Shown here one piece after another: positions 43,528 to 52,508 of a stretch of DNA of 64,000 nt. The DNA lies in contig JAFIFB010000024.1 in assembly GCA_020832285.1 (NCBI GenBank), forward strand, positions 62,001 through 126,000. The letters run 5' to 3'. Made by a program: the position numbers and the translations under genes. Every line of letters starts with the position of its first letter. Position 1 is the stretch's first letter. The notes beneath the pieces are model-generated. The model was not told the origin of the DNA and did no database searches. It worked only from the letters and a program-made list of their open reading frames with translations. This DNA comes from Balneolaceae bacterium (GTDB taxonomy: Bacteria > Bacteroidota > Rhodothermia > Balneolales > Balneolaceae).

Positions 43528-45015
43528 CTATCCAAGCTTCTTCACTGCCGTATCAATCCGCCGAAGCACCGTCTCTTTACCCATCAGTTCCATCGAAGCA
43601 AACAGATCGGGACCGAAACCTTGTCCGGTCGCAGCAATTCTCAGCGGCATCATCAGCTTTCCAAAACCGACCTCTTCAGCATTGATCACTTCTTCCAGCA
43701 GACTCTTCAGCGTGGCGGGCTCAAACTGATCTTCATCCAGTGAAGCAATTTTTTCCTTGTAGGCCTGAACCAGCTCTGAGCTGCCATCCTTCCACTTTTT
43801 TACAGCGTTTTCATCGTATTCCTGTGGATCTCCGAAGAAAAAGCTGCCCATCGTTATGATTTCGTCAATTTTGCTGACTCTCTCTTTCAATAAACCGATC
43901 GCTTTTTCAAGAAATTCATCATCGGCATTTTTTACGGCCTCATCACCGGCAATCTTTTTAATTCTCTCAGCAAGTTTTCGATCTGAAATCTCACGAAGGT
44001 AATGTTCGTTATACCAGAGCAGTTTTTTGTGATTAAACACGGCACCACCCTTACTCACCCGATCCAGTGTAAAAAGACGGCAGAGATCATTAAGTGAATG
44101 GATTTCACTGTCATCACCGGGGCTCCATCCCAGGTAGGCCAGGAAGTTCACAAGCGCTTCTGGTTCATAATGCTGTTCAATATAATCTTTCGTATTGATC
44201 GGAATCCCCTCCGATTCGGCTTTCCGTTTAGAGAGCTTTCCTCCGCTGGGTGACATAATGAGCGGCAGATGGGCCATTTTTGGCAGTTGCCATCCGAATG
44301 CCTGATAGAGCAGCACATGTTTGGGTGTACTGCTGAGCCACTCCTCACCGCGGATCACATGTGAAATTTCCATCAGATGATCGTCCACCACATTGGCCAG
44401 GTGGTAGGTGGGCATACCATCAGACTTGAGCAGCACCTGATCATCAAGCCCTTTCGATTCGAATGATACATGGCCGCGGATCAGGTCTTCAAAGCGGATC
44501 GTTTCGCGACGTGGCACTTTCAAGCGCACTACGTATTCGTCACCTGTATCCAGCCGTTTCCGGACCTCATCGCTGGGTAAGGTGAGGCTGTTGATCATTG
44601 ACTGACGGGTGATGGCATCGTATTTGGGCGACGGATTCCCTGATTTCTGAAGGCGTTCGCGCATCTGATCAAGTTCTTCGGTTGTATCGAAAGCATAGTA
44701 GGCGTGGCCATTTTCAATGAGCTCTTCAGCAAACTTTTTATACATCTCCTTTCGCTCACTTTGGCGATATGGGCCAAATTTTCCCGGATTTTCAGGGCCT
44801 TCATCAATCTCAATACCACTCCACTCCAGGGATTTAATAATATCCTCCTCGGCCTCTTTTACGTAACGGCTCTGGTCTGTGTCCTCAATACGCAGAACAA
44901 ACCTGCCATTGTGATGGCGGGCAAACAGGTAGTTGTAAAGTGCGGTTCTAAGCCCCCCGATGTGTAAAAAACCGGTTGGTGATGGTGCAAATCGAACGCG
45001 AACATTGTCTTTCAT
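43528..45015 (-). CDS. gltX: Glutamate--tRNA ligase
   Basis: A 495-residue class I aminoacyl-tRNA synthetase that charges tRNA-Glu. The HIGH-type motif lies in 'RFAPSPTGFLHIGGLRTALYNYLFA' (residues 7-31; key part P-S-P-T-G-x-L-H-I-G-G) and the KMSKS-type motif reads 'GGKLSKRKAE' around residue 254. 'DTDQSRYVKEAEEDIIKSLEW' and 'DDHLMEISHVIRGEEWLSSTPKH' are the usual catalytic-domain elements. The C-terminal anticodon-binding part is all helical. Length is normal for bacteria. Confidence 0.96.
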   Translation of the reverse strand: MKDNVRVRFAPSPTGFLHIGGLRTALYNYLFARHHNGRFVLRIEDTDQSRYVKEAEEDIIKSLEWSGIEIDEGPENPGKFGPYRQSERKEMYKKFAEELIENGHAYYAFDTTEELDQMRERLQKSGNPSPKYDAITRQSMINSLTLPSDEVRKRLDTGDEYVVRLKVPRRETIRFEDLIRGHVSFESKGLDDQVLLKSDGMPTYHLANVVDDHLMEISHVIRGEEWLSSTPKHVLLYQAFGWQLPKMAHLPLIMSPSGGKLSKRKAESEGIPINTKDYIEQHYEPEALVNFLAYLGWSPGDDSEIHSLNDLCRLFTLDRVSKGGAVFNHKKLLWYNEHYLREISDRKLAERIKKIAGDEAVKNADDEFLEKAIGLLKERVSKIDEIITMGSFFFGDPQEYDENAVKKWKDGSSELVQAYKEKIASLDEDQFEPATLKSLLEEVINAEEVGFGKLMMPLRIAATGQGFGPDLFASMELMGKETVLRRIDTAVKKLG

Positions 45016-45251
45016 GAAATGGGTTTTTCTTATTATTTCTCATTTTTTGTCACAACTTTTAAAAATACGGTGATTTCTGTTTGAAGGCTAATTTAATCGG
45101 GAACCTGTATAATGAGTTAATTATCAAAAATCTGAAGGCACGGAATCTTTTTTCGAAAAATCAGCTTTAGTTTTCTGACATTGGAATAATTAAACATATC
45201 TACATTCATTTTTTTATAATGAATGAATTCCCCTAATCAAAAAAGCTGATC

Positions 45252-45974
45252 ATGGTTTTTGCCCGAATATTACTTTATTTATCACTGGCCACTTCCTTTA
45301 TTTTTCTGATTTCCGGTTACGGTTATCAATGGGATATCTGGTCCCTCTCTGTCGGAATGTCTATGTTGCGATACAGTGCATATACTGCCATCGGTCTTGT
45401 AATTATCGGTCTTGCATCTTTCTGGTTTCTTCGAAAATCCCGGACAAGAGCCATAGCATATGCCGTCATTGCATTTCTGTTTACCGGAATTATTAGTGGC
45501 AGCGCTTTATATTGGAACCACCGTGCAACATCCGCTCCTCCCATTCACGATATCTCCACCGATCTCGAAAGTCCGCCCGAATTTGTTGCCTTGCTTCGCC
45601 TTCGTGAAGGAGCCAGAAATCAGCCCGAATATCCCGGAGAAGCCACTGCTGATGAACAGCGCCAGGCTTATACGCATATTCAGCCGCTTGAACTGGAAAT
45701 AGATCTTCAGGAAGTAATGGATGCTGCCGTAATAATTCTGGCAGAGCGCAACTGGGATTTTGCAGCCATTAACCGGAATGAAGGGCGTATTGAAGCTACT
45801 GAAAAACTACCGTGGTTTGGATTTAAAGATGATGTAATTCTTCGTTTCACTCCAACAGCAACTGGTACTCGTGTGGATATGAGGTCGAAATCGCGTGTGG
45901 GCAGAGGAGATCTTGGTGTTAATGCAAGACGAATTGATCGTTTCCTAAGTGACCTTGAAGATAGTTTGAACTAA
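45252..45974 (+). CDS. DUF1499 family membrane protein
   Basis: A 240-residue protein with three N-terminal helices (about 4-21, 36-58 and 67-87) and a soluble DUF1499 domain (about 93-240). The domain marks are 'PPIHDISTDLESPPEFVALL' at the start and 'RSKSRVGRGDLGVNARRIDRFLSDL' at the end. Function of the family is unknown; members occur in many Proteobacteria and Bacteroidota. The region before it (45016-45251) is AT-rich and divergent from gltX, so it should hold both promoters. Confidence 0.87.
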   Translation: MVFARILLYLSLATSFIFLISGYGYQWDIWSLSVGMSMLRYSAYTAIGLVIIGLASFWFLRKSRTRAIAYAVIAFLFTGIISGSALYWNHRATSAPPIHDISTDLESPPEFVALLRLREGARNQPEYPGEATADEQRQAYTHIQPLELEIDLQEVMDAAVIILAERNWDFAAINRNEGRIEATEKLPWFGFKDDVILRFTPTATGTRVDMRSKSRVGRGDLGVNARRIDRFLSDLEDSLN

Positions 45975-46172
45975 TGGACGGATATCACAGGGAATTTATC
46001 CCCTTTGATTGAGTACCATTATGTGAAGTTTTTAAAATGATTATTCATAAAAGCGATCAGCTCACAGCTGTCAGCGATTAAATTCATTTAGTGTGATCTT
46101 CAATAGCTCAATCCAGGAGCATCCCTGTGGAAAAGATTTTCAGTCAAACTTTAACCAGGTTGAATCTCCATG

Positions 46173-47039
46173 TCAAAATAATCCGAGTTGTTTATCTTTT
46201 TTTTCCGATGGCCATTCCGGCATTGGGCTGATTTCGATCAGTTTTGCCAACTCTTTGTGAAAGTACCGTGCAAGCTCAGGAGCGTGCAATGTTTCCGGTG
46301 CATGTATAAAAATATAGGGGTGTCTGGATTCCCTGATCCAGTTGGCCGTGATGATAGCCCACTCCTTCAAATGGGCCTGATTATTGAGAACATCATTCGC
46401 TCCCACAAAACGCACAAACGGATTTGCACCTGTTGCATCAAATCGTACGGGCAGTTTCGGCTTGCGGCTCTGTGCTTTTTTCACCGATGGCTCTCCGCTT
46501 TGCAGTTCATGGAGCCTGCGTGTATCAAAAACCACACGGTTCACTCCATAGCTCTTCAAAAAATCGTTGAAATATCTCTCCTTTTTTCCTTTATCAAAGA
46601 AATCGGAGTGCCGTACCTCCACGGCAAAACTGAGATGAGGAGGCAATACCTCAATCAAAGTCTCCAGATCTTTCATCTGCTCAAATGAAAACTGAGGAGG
46701 TAACTGAACATGAAAAGGCCCGATTTTGGTACGTATTGGACTGAAGAGATCCAGGAAGGAGAGGGCTTCCTCTGTAACATGTCTGAGATGCTTCTCATGA
46801 GTAATAGTTCGCGGAAATTTGAAACAAAACTTAAAATCGGCCGGAACCTGCGATCCCCATTTTTCGATCGTTTTGGGAGCAGGAACATTATAAAATGTAG
46901 TGTTTCCTTCTACCGAATTGAAAACCGATGCATATTGCATCAAAAACTCATCGGGTTTGGCATCATCCCGGAAAAAATTACTTTTCCAATCCTTATACCC
47001 CCACTGAGTCAGGCCGATATGGTATTTTTTGATGCTCAT
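46173..47039 (-). CDS. DUF72 family TIM-barrel-like protein (YecE-like)
   Basis: A 288-residue protein if it starts at the ATG at 47039, which has a GAGGAG ribosome-binding site 8 bases upstream; a frame from 47102 adds 21 basic residues and is less likely. DUF72 marks are 'IGLTQWGYKDWKSNFF', 'NTTFYNVPAPKTIEKWGSQVP', 'FKFCFKFPRTITHEKHL', 'VEVRHSDFF' and 'PYIFIHAPETLHAPELA'. Family function is not established. The canonical start of the family, 'I-G-T-S-G-W', is changed here to 'IGLTQWG', which is common in the Bacteroidota branch. Confidence 0.87.
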   Translation of the reverse strand: MSIKKYHIGLTQWGYKDWKSNFFRDDAKPDEFLMQYASVFNSVEGNTTFYNVPAPKTIEKWGSQVPADFKFCFKFPRTITHEKHLRHVTEEALSFLDLFSPIRTKIGPFHVQLPPQFSFEQMKDLETLIEVLPPHLSFAVEVRHSDFFDKGKKERYFNDFLKSYGVNRVVFDTRRLHELQSGEPSVKKAQSRKPKLPVRFDATGANPFVRFVGANDVLNNQAHLKEWAIITANWIRESRHPYIFIHAPETLHAPELARYFHKELAKLIEISPMPEWPSEKKDKQLGLF

Positions 47040-47235
47040 AAGAACTCCTCTAAAATGAGGTTTTATCCGAAATAAACGAAATTTTATGATCAAATCACGC
47101 ATAAACAGAGAAATGTCCTGAACTCTGTTTATCCGTATTCAATTTGACTCTTAGAAAGGGAAGCAGCAATATTAAGCCGCTATTACTTCATTTTCTATAT
47201 ATATTTTCTACTATGAAAAGTTTATCTCCCTTCAT

Positions 47236-47682
47236 CCTGCTGTGCGATTCTCTGAGCCACACGAAGAATTCAGACACCAACACCAGGATATTCGTGAGGA
47301 AAACGGAGTGCAGTACGGAGATCTGCCTCAATTTATGGACTACAACTATGTGGAACGGGTGACTCAGGTAAACCTTGTTGCTCTTGCCAATCTTGCCCGG
47401 GCGCCCATGCCACCTCAGAATGTGGGAATGAATATTTCTCAGCTCGAAAATGATACCCGACTGCGATGGGAACCGTCCGGATCATCACATCTGAAAGGAT
47501 ACGAAGTGGTCTGGCGTGAAACCACCTCACCCTACTGGGAGCACAAAGTTTTTGTAGAGGGCGGAGAAACTCAATTTACCGCAGAACTGCTCTCGAAAGA
47601 CAATTACCTCTTTGGAGTGCGGGCGGTTGGCGAAAGCGGACATACAGGACCTGCTGTGTATCCGTTCCCGTTTCGAGAGTGA
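47236..47682 (+). pseudogene. C-terminal remnant of an M28-type peptidase with a fibronectin-like end
   Basis: The frame reads 'PAVRFSEPHEEFRHQHQDIR', then 'GVQYGDLPQFMDYNYVERVTQVNLVALANLARAPMPP', and a FnIII-like end 'TRLRWEPSGSSHLKGYEVVWRET...YLFGVRAVGESGHTGPAVYPFPF'. The H-Q-H-Q-D string and what follows are the last part of large secreted M28 aminopeptidases. The metal-binding core and signal peptide are missing. Upstream, an out-of-frame 'MKSLSPFILLC' at 47213 might be the remains of the original signal peptide, joined after an internal deletion. Confidence 0.75.
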
Positions 47683-47694
47683 GGTGATCATTCT

Positions 47695-47855
47695 AGTGTC
47701 ATGTCAATGATAAAACATCGGGTAAAACCCGTGCCAAGGGCATCCCTTAGGGGCAAAGTTTCCTTTCTGTATTTATCACTTTCTTCAAAATTGGAAGGAT
47801 TTAATTAAAAAAACTTTGCGGGTTTCTTACGAAACTTCAGACTTGACACAACACT
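47695..47855. repeat. MITE-like hairpin element, copy 4
   Basis: Left end TA|GTGTCATGTCAA, right end TTGACACAACAC|TA, with C before and G after the TA on the two sides (CTAG). The termini match copies 1-3, and 'gataaaacatcgggtaa' matches their end, but the central 100 bases are unrelated and include 'caagggcatcccttaggggc', a string with a near match at 60088-60110. Confidence 0.75.
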
Positions 47856-47883
47856 AGATCTCACACTATTGTCGTGTCAAGCA

Positions 47884-47965
47884 ACTAATCTTGCCCAAAA
47901 GCCTGCTCTTCGAAGTTTTAACGTAGTAGAGCCTGCTCTTCGATGTTTTCCTGACCATCGAAGCT
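47884..47965 (+). repeat. Short dispersed repeat, copy 2, partly in tandem
   Basis: 'cttgcccaaaagcctgctct' then 'tcgaagttttaacgtagta' is followed by a second 'gagcctgctcttcgatgttt' at 47930. It matches the minus-strand stretch at 28861-28905. Confidence 0.75.
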
Positions 47966-48112
47966 TTGATACAGTGGGAAACGTGATTAAACGGGAAACA
48001 CTATTTCAGAAGGGATATTCTGGTAAAAACCAGGGCAACGGCGTAAATCAGGGTGTTGCATGCTTCGGATACTGAAACGCCGCTTACCTATATGAATAGT
48101 AAGCATTGTCAT

Positions 48113-48256
48113 CTCGACCAAGTGAGCGGAGCGAACGCGTGGAGAGATCTCCTTGCGATGGAGACTAACCTGAACAATGCCTCAATACACTCCTTCTAAT
48201 AACAAGGAGATTTCTCCACTCCATTCTACTACGCTTTCGCTCCGTAGAATTCCGGT
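48113..48256. repeat. Long imperfect inverted repeat
   Basis: 'atctcgaccaagtgagcgga' through 'ggagagatctccttg' on the left (48113-48158) answers 'caaggagatttctccactcc' through 'cgctccgtagaattccggtcga' on the right (48205-48258), with 45 bases between. The transcript of either strand could fold into a hairpin of about 45 pairs. Elements of this style are widespread in Bacteroidota genomes. Confidence 0.7.
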
Positions 48257-48422
48257 CGAAAAGACAAGGCGCATTTGGGTAATAGCCGCGGCGTGCATCA
48301 TTCCCAACAAGACCAATGCAAACGGTTACGCCGCTTGAAACTCACCTCGTTACTCAGATCTCCTTCTCCCCGTTCCCGCTGCATCACCACACTTTAAGTC
48401 TCGTAGAGACGACCGAATATAG

Positions 48423-48448
48423 CCCCACAGTTCACTGTGGGGTTTTTT
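48423..48448 (+). terminator. Terminator-like hairpin
   Basis: CCCCACAG (48423-48430) and CTGTGGGG (48435-48442) pair around TTCA and are followed by six T. No intact plus-strand gene precedes it; the M28 remnant is 740 bases away. Confidence 0.55.
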
Positions 48449-48640
48449 GTCGTGCGTCAAACCAGACAAGTCCCGTTACGGGACGACACGCCGTACCCTG
48501 AATCAATCCCTAAACTCAATTCCGACAACAGTTTGAACAATTATCTGAATGGAATGACAGGTAAAATACCAGAACAACGCTGGGTTGTTCCGTCCCTGCC
48601 GGGACTCAGGAATGTAACGTTTCCTTTTTACCCCACGCTG

Positions 48641-50342
48641 AAGTGTCTGTTGCACAACTAAAGATCAGAAAACAGCGGATTCGCAAGATTCATTGATTGT
48701 GGTGAGAGTTTTTGCACTTGATGAGCTAAAATAGTCTCCACAAACGAATAGATCTGTTTAAAATCAAGAACATCATGGCTCCAAGGCGTACTAATGGCTC
48801 TGTGGGCCTTTACCTTTGGGGGCTTGGTGCTGTGTTTGAGCCATTTCTTTAAATTCATGGACATGCTGGCCATCATCACATGTTTATTGGCCGCTTGTAT
48901 GCCCCGGGCATACACCTTCTTCATTGCGTTATTGTGGAGCAAGTTTCCAAGAGCCGGCTCGACAATGGCTTTTCGCTTGCGCAGCAACCACTTGCCATAG
49001 CTGCTGCTCAATCGCCTGGCCATCAGATCATACCACGGCTTGCCGGGCGAATGAGCCAATTGCTTGAACGTGCTTTTGCTGGTAATACACTGCTGGATTA
49101 TCGGGCAGTTTTTACACTGCTTGGTGGAGGTTCTGTAGTTTCGCTTCTTGCGTTTTTTGTTGATAGTGGTTGATCGATACGTAAGATATTCACCCTGGCT
49201 GCATTCATAGCGGTCGGCCTGCTCATTGTAGGTGAACCCGGGGCGCTCCGGGGTGTAGTTTGAAGGATTGGGCATGTAGGCGGTCATATCGGCCTGCTCA
49301 CACCAGCGAATATTCTCTCCCGTGGTATAGCCTGTATCGGCCAGAACTTCGTTGATGGACAGGCCATATCCAGCGAGATTTTCACGGGCTTTTGCCAGCA
49401 ATTCCGCAAAGCTATAGTGATCATTTCGATCCCCGTAATCGCCCATGGCAGCGGTAACCACCCCGTGCTGACTATCCACACACACTTGCCCGTGATAGTA
49501 CATGTCTTTTGGTTTATTCGGTTTGAACCCCATGCGGGCGTCCGGATCGCTGCTGCACTGGTGAGTATCATTATTTTTACTGGATTTATCTTTAGAATCC
49601 TTCGTTTTGGACGGAAGTGCCACCGCCTCTAAGGCTGGCCCGGGGCAGGGCAGGGCATCGTCTTTGTTTTCCCGGATCACCTGCCGGCAGTACTCGCTGG
49701 CATCTTCCAGGATCTGCTTGCGTTGCATCGACCCAATATGAGCATTGGCCTTGACCAATGCACTGTCAACCACTTGCCGGTCTCCCTGAACTAAACCCGC
49801 ATTCACACATAAACCCAGGATTTCGCTGAACACCTGTTCGTAAATATCTTCACCGAACAGGGATCGGGTGCGCGAAAGTGTACTGTGCACTGGGAGAGCT
49901 TGGTCAATGTCATATCCAATAAACCAACGGGCTGACAAGCTATCATTGCAAAAGCGAATCAGGGCCCGATCGCCCGTGAGATTATTGAAGTAGCCCACCA
50001 GACAGATCTTAAAAAACACCACCGGATCAATACTTTTTTGTCCCTGTGATCCATAGTACGGGCGGGTTTGTTTGTAGAGAAACCGCAGATCAAGAACGTG
50101 ATCGATTCGCCGCAACGGATGATCGGCGCTGATGTGGTCTTCGAGGCTGAATTGGTAGAAAAGTTTCGAGGTACGTGGTTTTATTCCTTGCATGTAGGAA
50201 GATACGAAAAAAGCTAAATAGTTCCCACTATATAATTGTTATAATTATGTTTATAAACAATAAAATGACATAAAAATGTCCAGAGCGGTTGATTTTTTCA
50301 GGGCCTTGTGCAGGCACGGGTTGAGTTGTGCAACAGACACTT
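48641..50342 (-). mobile_element. Complete IS1182-like insertion sequence
   Basis: A 1702-base element bounded by perfect 19-base inverted repeats: AAGTGTCTGTTGCACAACT at 48641-48659 and its exact reverse complement at 50324-50342. It holds one full transposase gene on the minus strand. Outside the repeats the flanks are also complementary ('ccccacgctg' on the left, 'tagcatgggg' on the right), so it sits in the loop of a pre-existing hairpin. No clear direct target duplication was found. Confidence 0.9.
48658..50193 (-). CDS. IS1182-family transposase
   Basis: A 511-residue DDE transposase. The N-terminal DUF772-type domain reads 'YQFSLEDHISADHPLRRIDHVLD', 'PYYGSQGQKSIDPVVFFKICLVGYF' and 'RFCNDSLSARWFIGYD'. 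Candidate catalytic acids are the Asp in 'RQVVDSALVKANA', the Asp in 'EVLADTGYTTGENI' and the Glu in 'AIVEPALGNLLHNN'. A cysteine-rich stretch 'KQCKNCPIIQQCITSK' sits before the last. The frame is intact and the repeats are perfect, so the element could be active. The stop codon lies inside the left terminal repeat region. Confidence 0.93.
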   Translation of the reverse strand: MQGIKPRTSKLFYQFSLEDHISADHPLRRIDHVLDLRFLYKQTRPYYGSQGQKSIDPVVFFKICLVGYFNNLTGDRALIRFCNDSLSARWFIGYDIDQALPVHSTLSRTRSLFGEDIYEQVFSEILGLCVNAGLVQGDRQVVDSALVKANAHIGSMQRKQILEDASEYCRQVIRENKDDALPCPGPALEAVALPSKTKDSKDKSSKNNDTHQCSSDPDARMGFKPNKPKDMYYHGQVCVDSQHGVVTAAMGDYGDRNDHYSFAELLAKARENLAGYGLSINEVLADTGYTTGENIRWCEQADMTAYMPNPSNYTPERPGFTYNEQADRYECSQGEYLTYRSTTINKKRKKRNYRTSTKQCKNCPIIQQCITSKSTFKQLAHSPGKPWYDLMARRLSSSYGKWLLRKRKAIVEPALGNLLHNNAMKKVYARGIQAANKHVMMASMSMNLKKWLKHSTKPPKVKAHRAISTPWSHDVLDFKQIYSFVETILAHQVQKLSPQSMNLANPLFSDL

Positions 50343-50809
50343 TAGCATGGGGCTATTATCGGTCATCCCTGACGGGATTTATGTTTATAAACCTCCTGTC
50401 ACTAATTTTGCCCAAAAGCGGGACAACACTATTTCAGAAGTGACAGGAATTAACTTTATATAGAGTTATAATTTCGATCATTGCGGACCCACCCCAACCC
50501 CTCCCTCCGGCGAAAAGCACGCCGCAAGTTGAGTGCTTTTCGAAATCCCGACCGCTCGTGGAGAGGGGCTTTTACCTATTTCGAAGGCAACCACTCAACA
50601 AAAAAGTCACCCCTTCCTTGTGCCGTTCTTATGCGGCATAGGGAAGGGGCCGGGGGAGGGGTACGAGTGGATAATAGGGCTAAACCAATCTATCACCGGT
50701 AGCCTGAAATGTCGTAAGCTCCGAGCGCAGCGTTTCCCGCGAAAGGAAACCATCACTCCTCCCCTACAACCCCAATAAAGTTAAGGAAACCAAAAGGTTC
50801 AACTTATAA
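50343..50809. other. Intergenic region with dispersed repeats
   Basis: 467 bases holding the right half of the IS target palindrome (50343-50390), a 19-base match to the short repeat family (50401-50419), and a GC-rich palindromic block (50480-50690). No gene is supported. Confidence 0.6.
50480..50690 (+). repeat. GC-rich dispersed repeat, copy 2
   Basis: 'ccttccttgtgccgttctta' then 'tgcggcatagggaaggggc' and 'cgggggaggggtacgagtgg' (50610-50674) match the minus strand of 28741-28830. The left part, 'ggacccaccccaacccctcc' (50485-50504), is complementary to the right part, so this copy also forms an inverted pair of about 190 bases. Confidence 0.75.
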
Positions 50810-51658
50810 TTAGCCCAGTGTAATATCCAGTACCATCATCACGCAGAAACCGATGATGGTTCCCATAGTGGCAATGTCGGTATTTCCGGCCCGCTGGGAA
50901 GTGGGAATTAGCTCTTCCACGACCACAAAAATCATCGCACCTGCGGCAAAACCGAGTGCATAAGGCAGAATGGGCTGAATAAAAATTACCGCAAGAGCAC
51001 CGATCACAGCTGAAGGCGGATTCACAAGACCGGAAAGTTGTCCGTAATTAAAACTGAGTGCCCTTGAAACACCCTCCCCTCTCAGCGGCATAGATACAGC
51101 CATTCCCTCAGGAAAGTTCTGAATACTGATTCCGATTGCAAGAGCAATGGCAGCCATTACAGTTGCAGTTCCGGTCGGGTCTATCCCCGAAGCAGCTGCA
51201 CCAAAAAGCACGCCTACGGCAAGTCCCTCAGGAATGTTGTGAAGAGTAATCGCCATAACCAATAGTGTGGCACGCCGCCAGGTAGTCTGCACTCCCTCTG
51301 CCTCATCGCGCGGCAGGCCAAGGTGAAGGTGAGGCACGTATGCATCGGCCAGGCGAATACAGAGCGCACCCATGATAAAACCGAGAACAGCCGGAATCCA
51401 TTTAATCTGTCCCATTGCTTCAGCCATTTCCATCGATGGCTCAAGAAGAGACCAAATGGTTGCCGCGATCATCACACCGGCGGCAAATCCAAGTGAAGCA
51501 TCCAGAAATTTTCGGCTCACGTTTTTATTCAAAAATACTACTCCGGCTCCGATGGCAGTTGTAATCCAGCAGAGCGTTCCCGCAATAAATGCCTGCATCA
51601 CAGGATGAAGCTCAAAAAACCAGCTCATAAAAGGGAGTTCAGCCATTATAGTCATCAA
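50810..51658 (-). CDS. ZIP-family metal transporter
   Basis: A 282-residue protein with eight helices that imports divalent metals, usually zinc. The two metal-site helices are visible: 'ITLHNIPEGLAVGVLFG' (H-N-x-P-E-G, helix IV) and 'ISIQNFPEGMAVSMPL' (Q-N-x-P-E-G, helix V). The loop between helices III and IV has 'PHLHLGLPRDEAEG' with histidines and acids, as in the GufA/ZupT branch. Start may be the first or a nearby internal Met ('MMTIMAEL'). No Zur-like operator was identified in the 51659-51800 upstream stretch. Confidence 0.92.
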   Translation of the reverse strand: MMTIMAELPFMSWFFELHPVMQAFIAGTLCWITTAIGAGVVFLNKNVSRKFLDASLGFAAGVMIAATIWSLLEPSMEMAEAMGQIKWIPAVLGFIMGALCIRLADAYVPHLHLGLPRDEAEGVQTTWRRATLLVMAITLHNIPEGLAVGVLFGAAASGIDPTGTATVMAAIALAIGISIQNFPEGMAVSMPLRGEGVSRALSFNYGQLSGLVNPPSAVIGALAVIFIQPILPYALGFAAGAMIFVVVEELIPTSQRAGNTDIATMGTIIGFCVMMVLDITLG

Positions 51659-52508
51659 AAATAAATTTTTCAGGTTAATCGGTTATTTGTAAAAGAGTAA
51701 AAAGCTTGCAGTATTCTGACAGAAGAAAGTTAGCTTAGAATAAAATTTTTTTTAGTTACTGAGAAAGATAATAAAACATCATGAGTTAGCATATTTTTTA
51801 AAAATAGGGTTCTACATGAATTGTTGTGGGTTAATTGATATGATGTCCCCTGCTGGAGGCTGTCCAAAAAGTGAGTTTCAAGATCTTAAAACCTAAAAAT
51901 TTTAAGCTTGTAAAGGCATTGAAAAGGAGCACCCCACGTCGTCAATAAATCAGAACAAATCCGGTTTTTGACTAACTTTTTCTCTTTCGAGAATTTGCAA
52001 TAATAGTACGTAATCAAAGGTTAACGGCCTTTTATTTTTACCACAAACCTTCCGGCTGGCAGAACGATAATACACGAGGTATAATTAAATAGAAATACTG
52101 GCATTCGTGATTCTTCCTGTCTTTGCGACTTCTTGGCAAAACAGTATGAGTGTTTTAAATGCTTACTTTTTATGCTGATGCGCCTGACTGAACGGGTTAA
52201 AAACTTCAGGATATTGTAAATTACAATCCCCTGGCTCCATAACATTCAGATTTGTCAGTATTTATGATATTCAAATCTATTTATAAATTTTGAACATTAA
52301 GCAGATAAGATCGTCAGTTAAATATCTCCAACTCACTTTTCATACCCAAAAACTACGCAAGAACGGATGCCTCTCCGGTGAAAAAAGTGTATATTATAAA
52401 GATCGAAAAAAATGATTTTCTTCCGGAGCCGGTAAGTACCGCTGAACCAAACTTTTCAGCTTTCTGTTATCCGGCAAACCATTTAAATAACATATACAAA
52501 AAAGTTTT
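51659..52508. other. Long intergenic region between ZIP gene and gcvP
   Basis: 850 AT-rich bases between divergent genes, so it must contain both promoters. A 'ggctgtccaaaaagtgag' string at about 51859-51876 is like the end of some insertion sequences, but no partner repeat was found. I looked for a glycine riboswitch before gcvP and saw none of its conserved strings. Short frames here (such as 52021-52245 on the minus strand) have no family likeness. Confidence 0.5.

Larger units (their letters stand above)
47683..48640. other. Repeat-rich intergenic island
   Basis: 958 bases with no supported gene: MITE-like copy 4 (47695-47855), a short dispersed repeat (47884-47965), a long inverted pair (48113-48256), a terminator-like hairpin (48423-48448) and the left half of the palindrome that holds the IS element (48560-48640). 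Confidence 0.65.

Noticed and set aside
47899-47955. CRISPR-like duplicated unit 'gcctgctcttcga'
   Set aside because: Only two units with unequal spacing and a third copy elsewhere in the genome segment; no array, leader or cas gene.
51859-51980. Possible insertion-sequence end 'ggctgtccaaaaagtgag' with a weak inverted partner near 51965
   Set aside because: The putative repeats match at too few bases and no transposase remains lie between them.
52021-52245. Minus-strand frame of 74 codons between the ZIP gene and gcvP
   Set aside because: The composition is that of non-coding AT-rich DNA and no motif is visible.
52250-52508. Glycine riboswitch before gcvP
   Set aside because: The conserved tandem aptamer strings are not found in either orientation.
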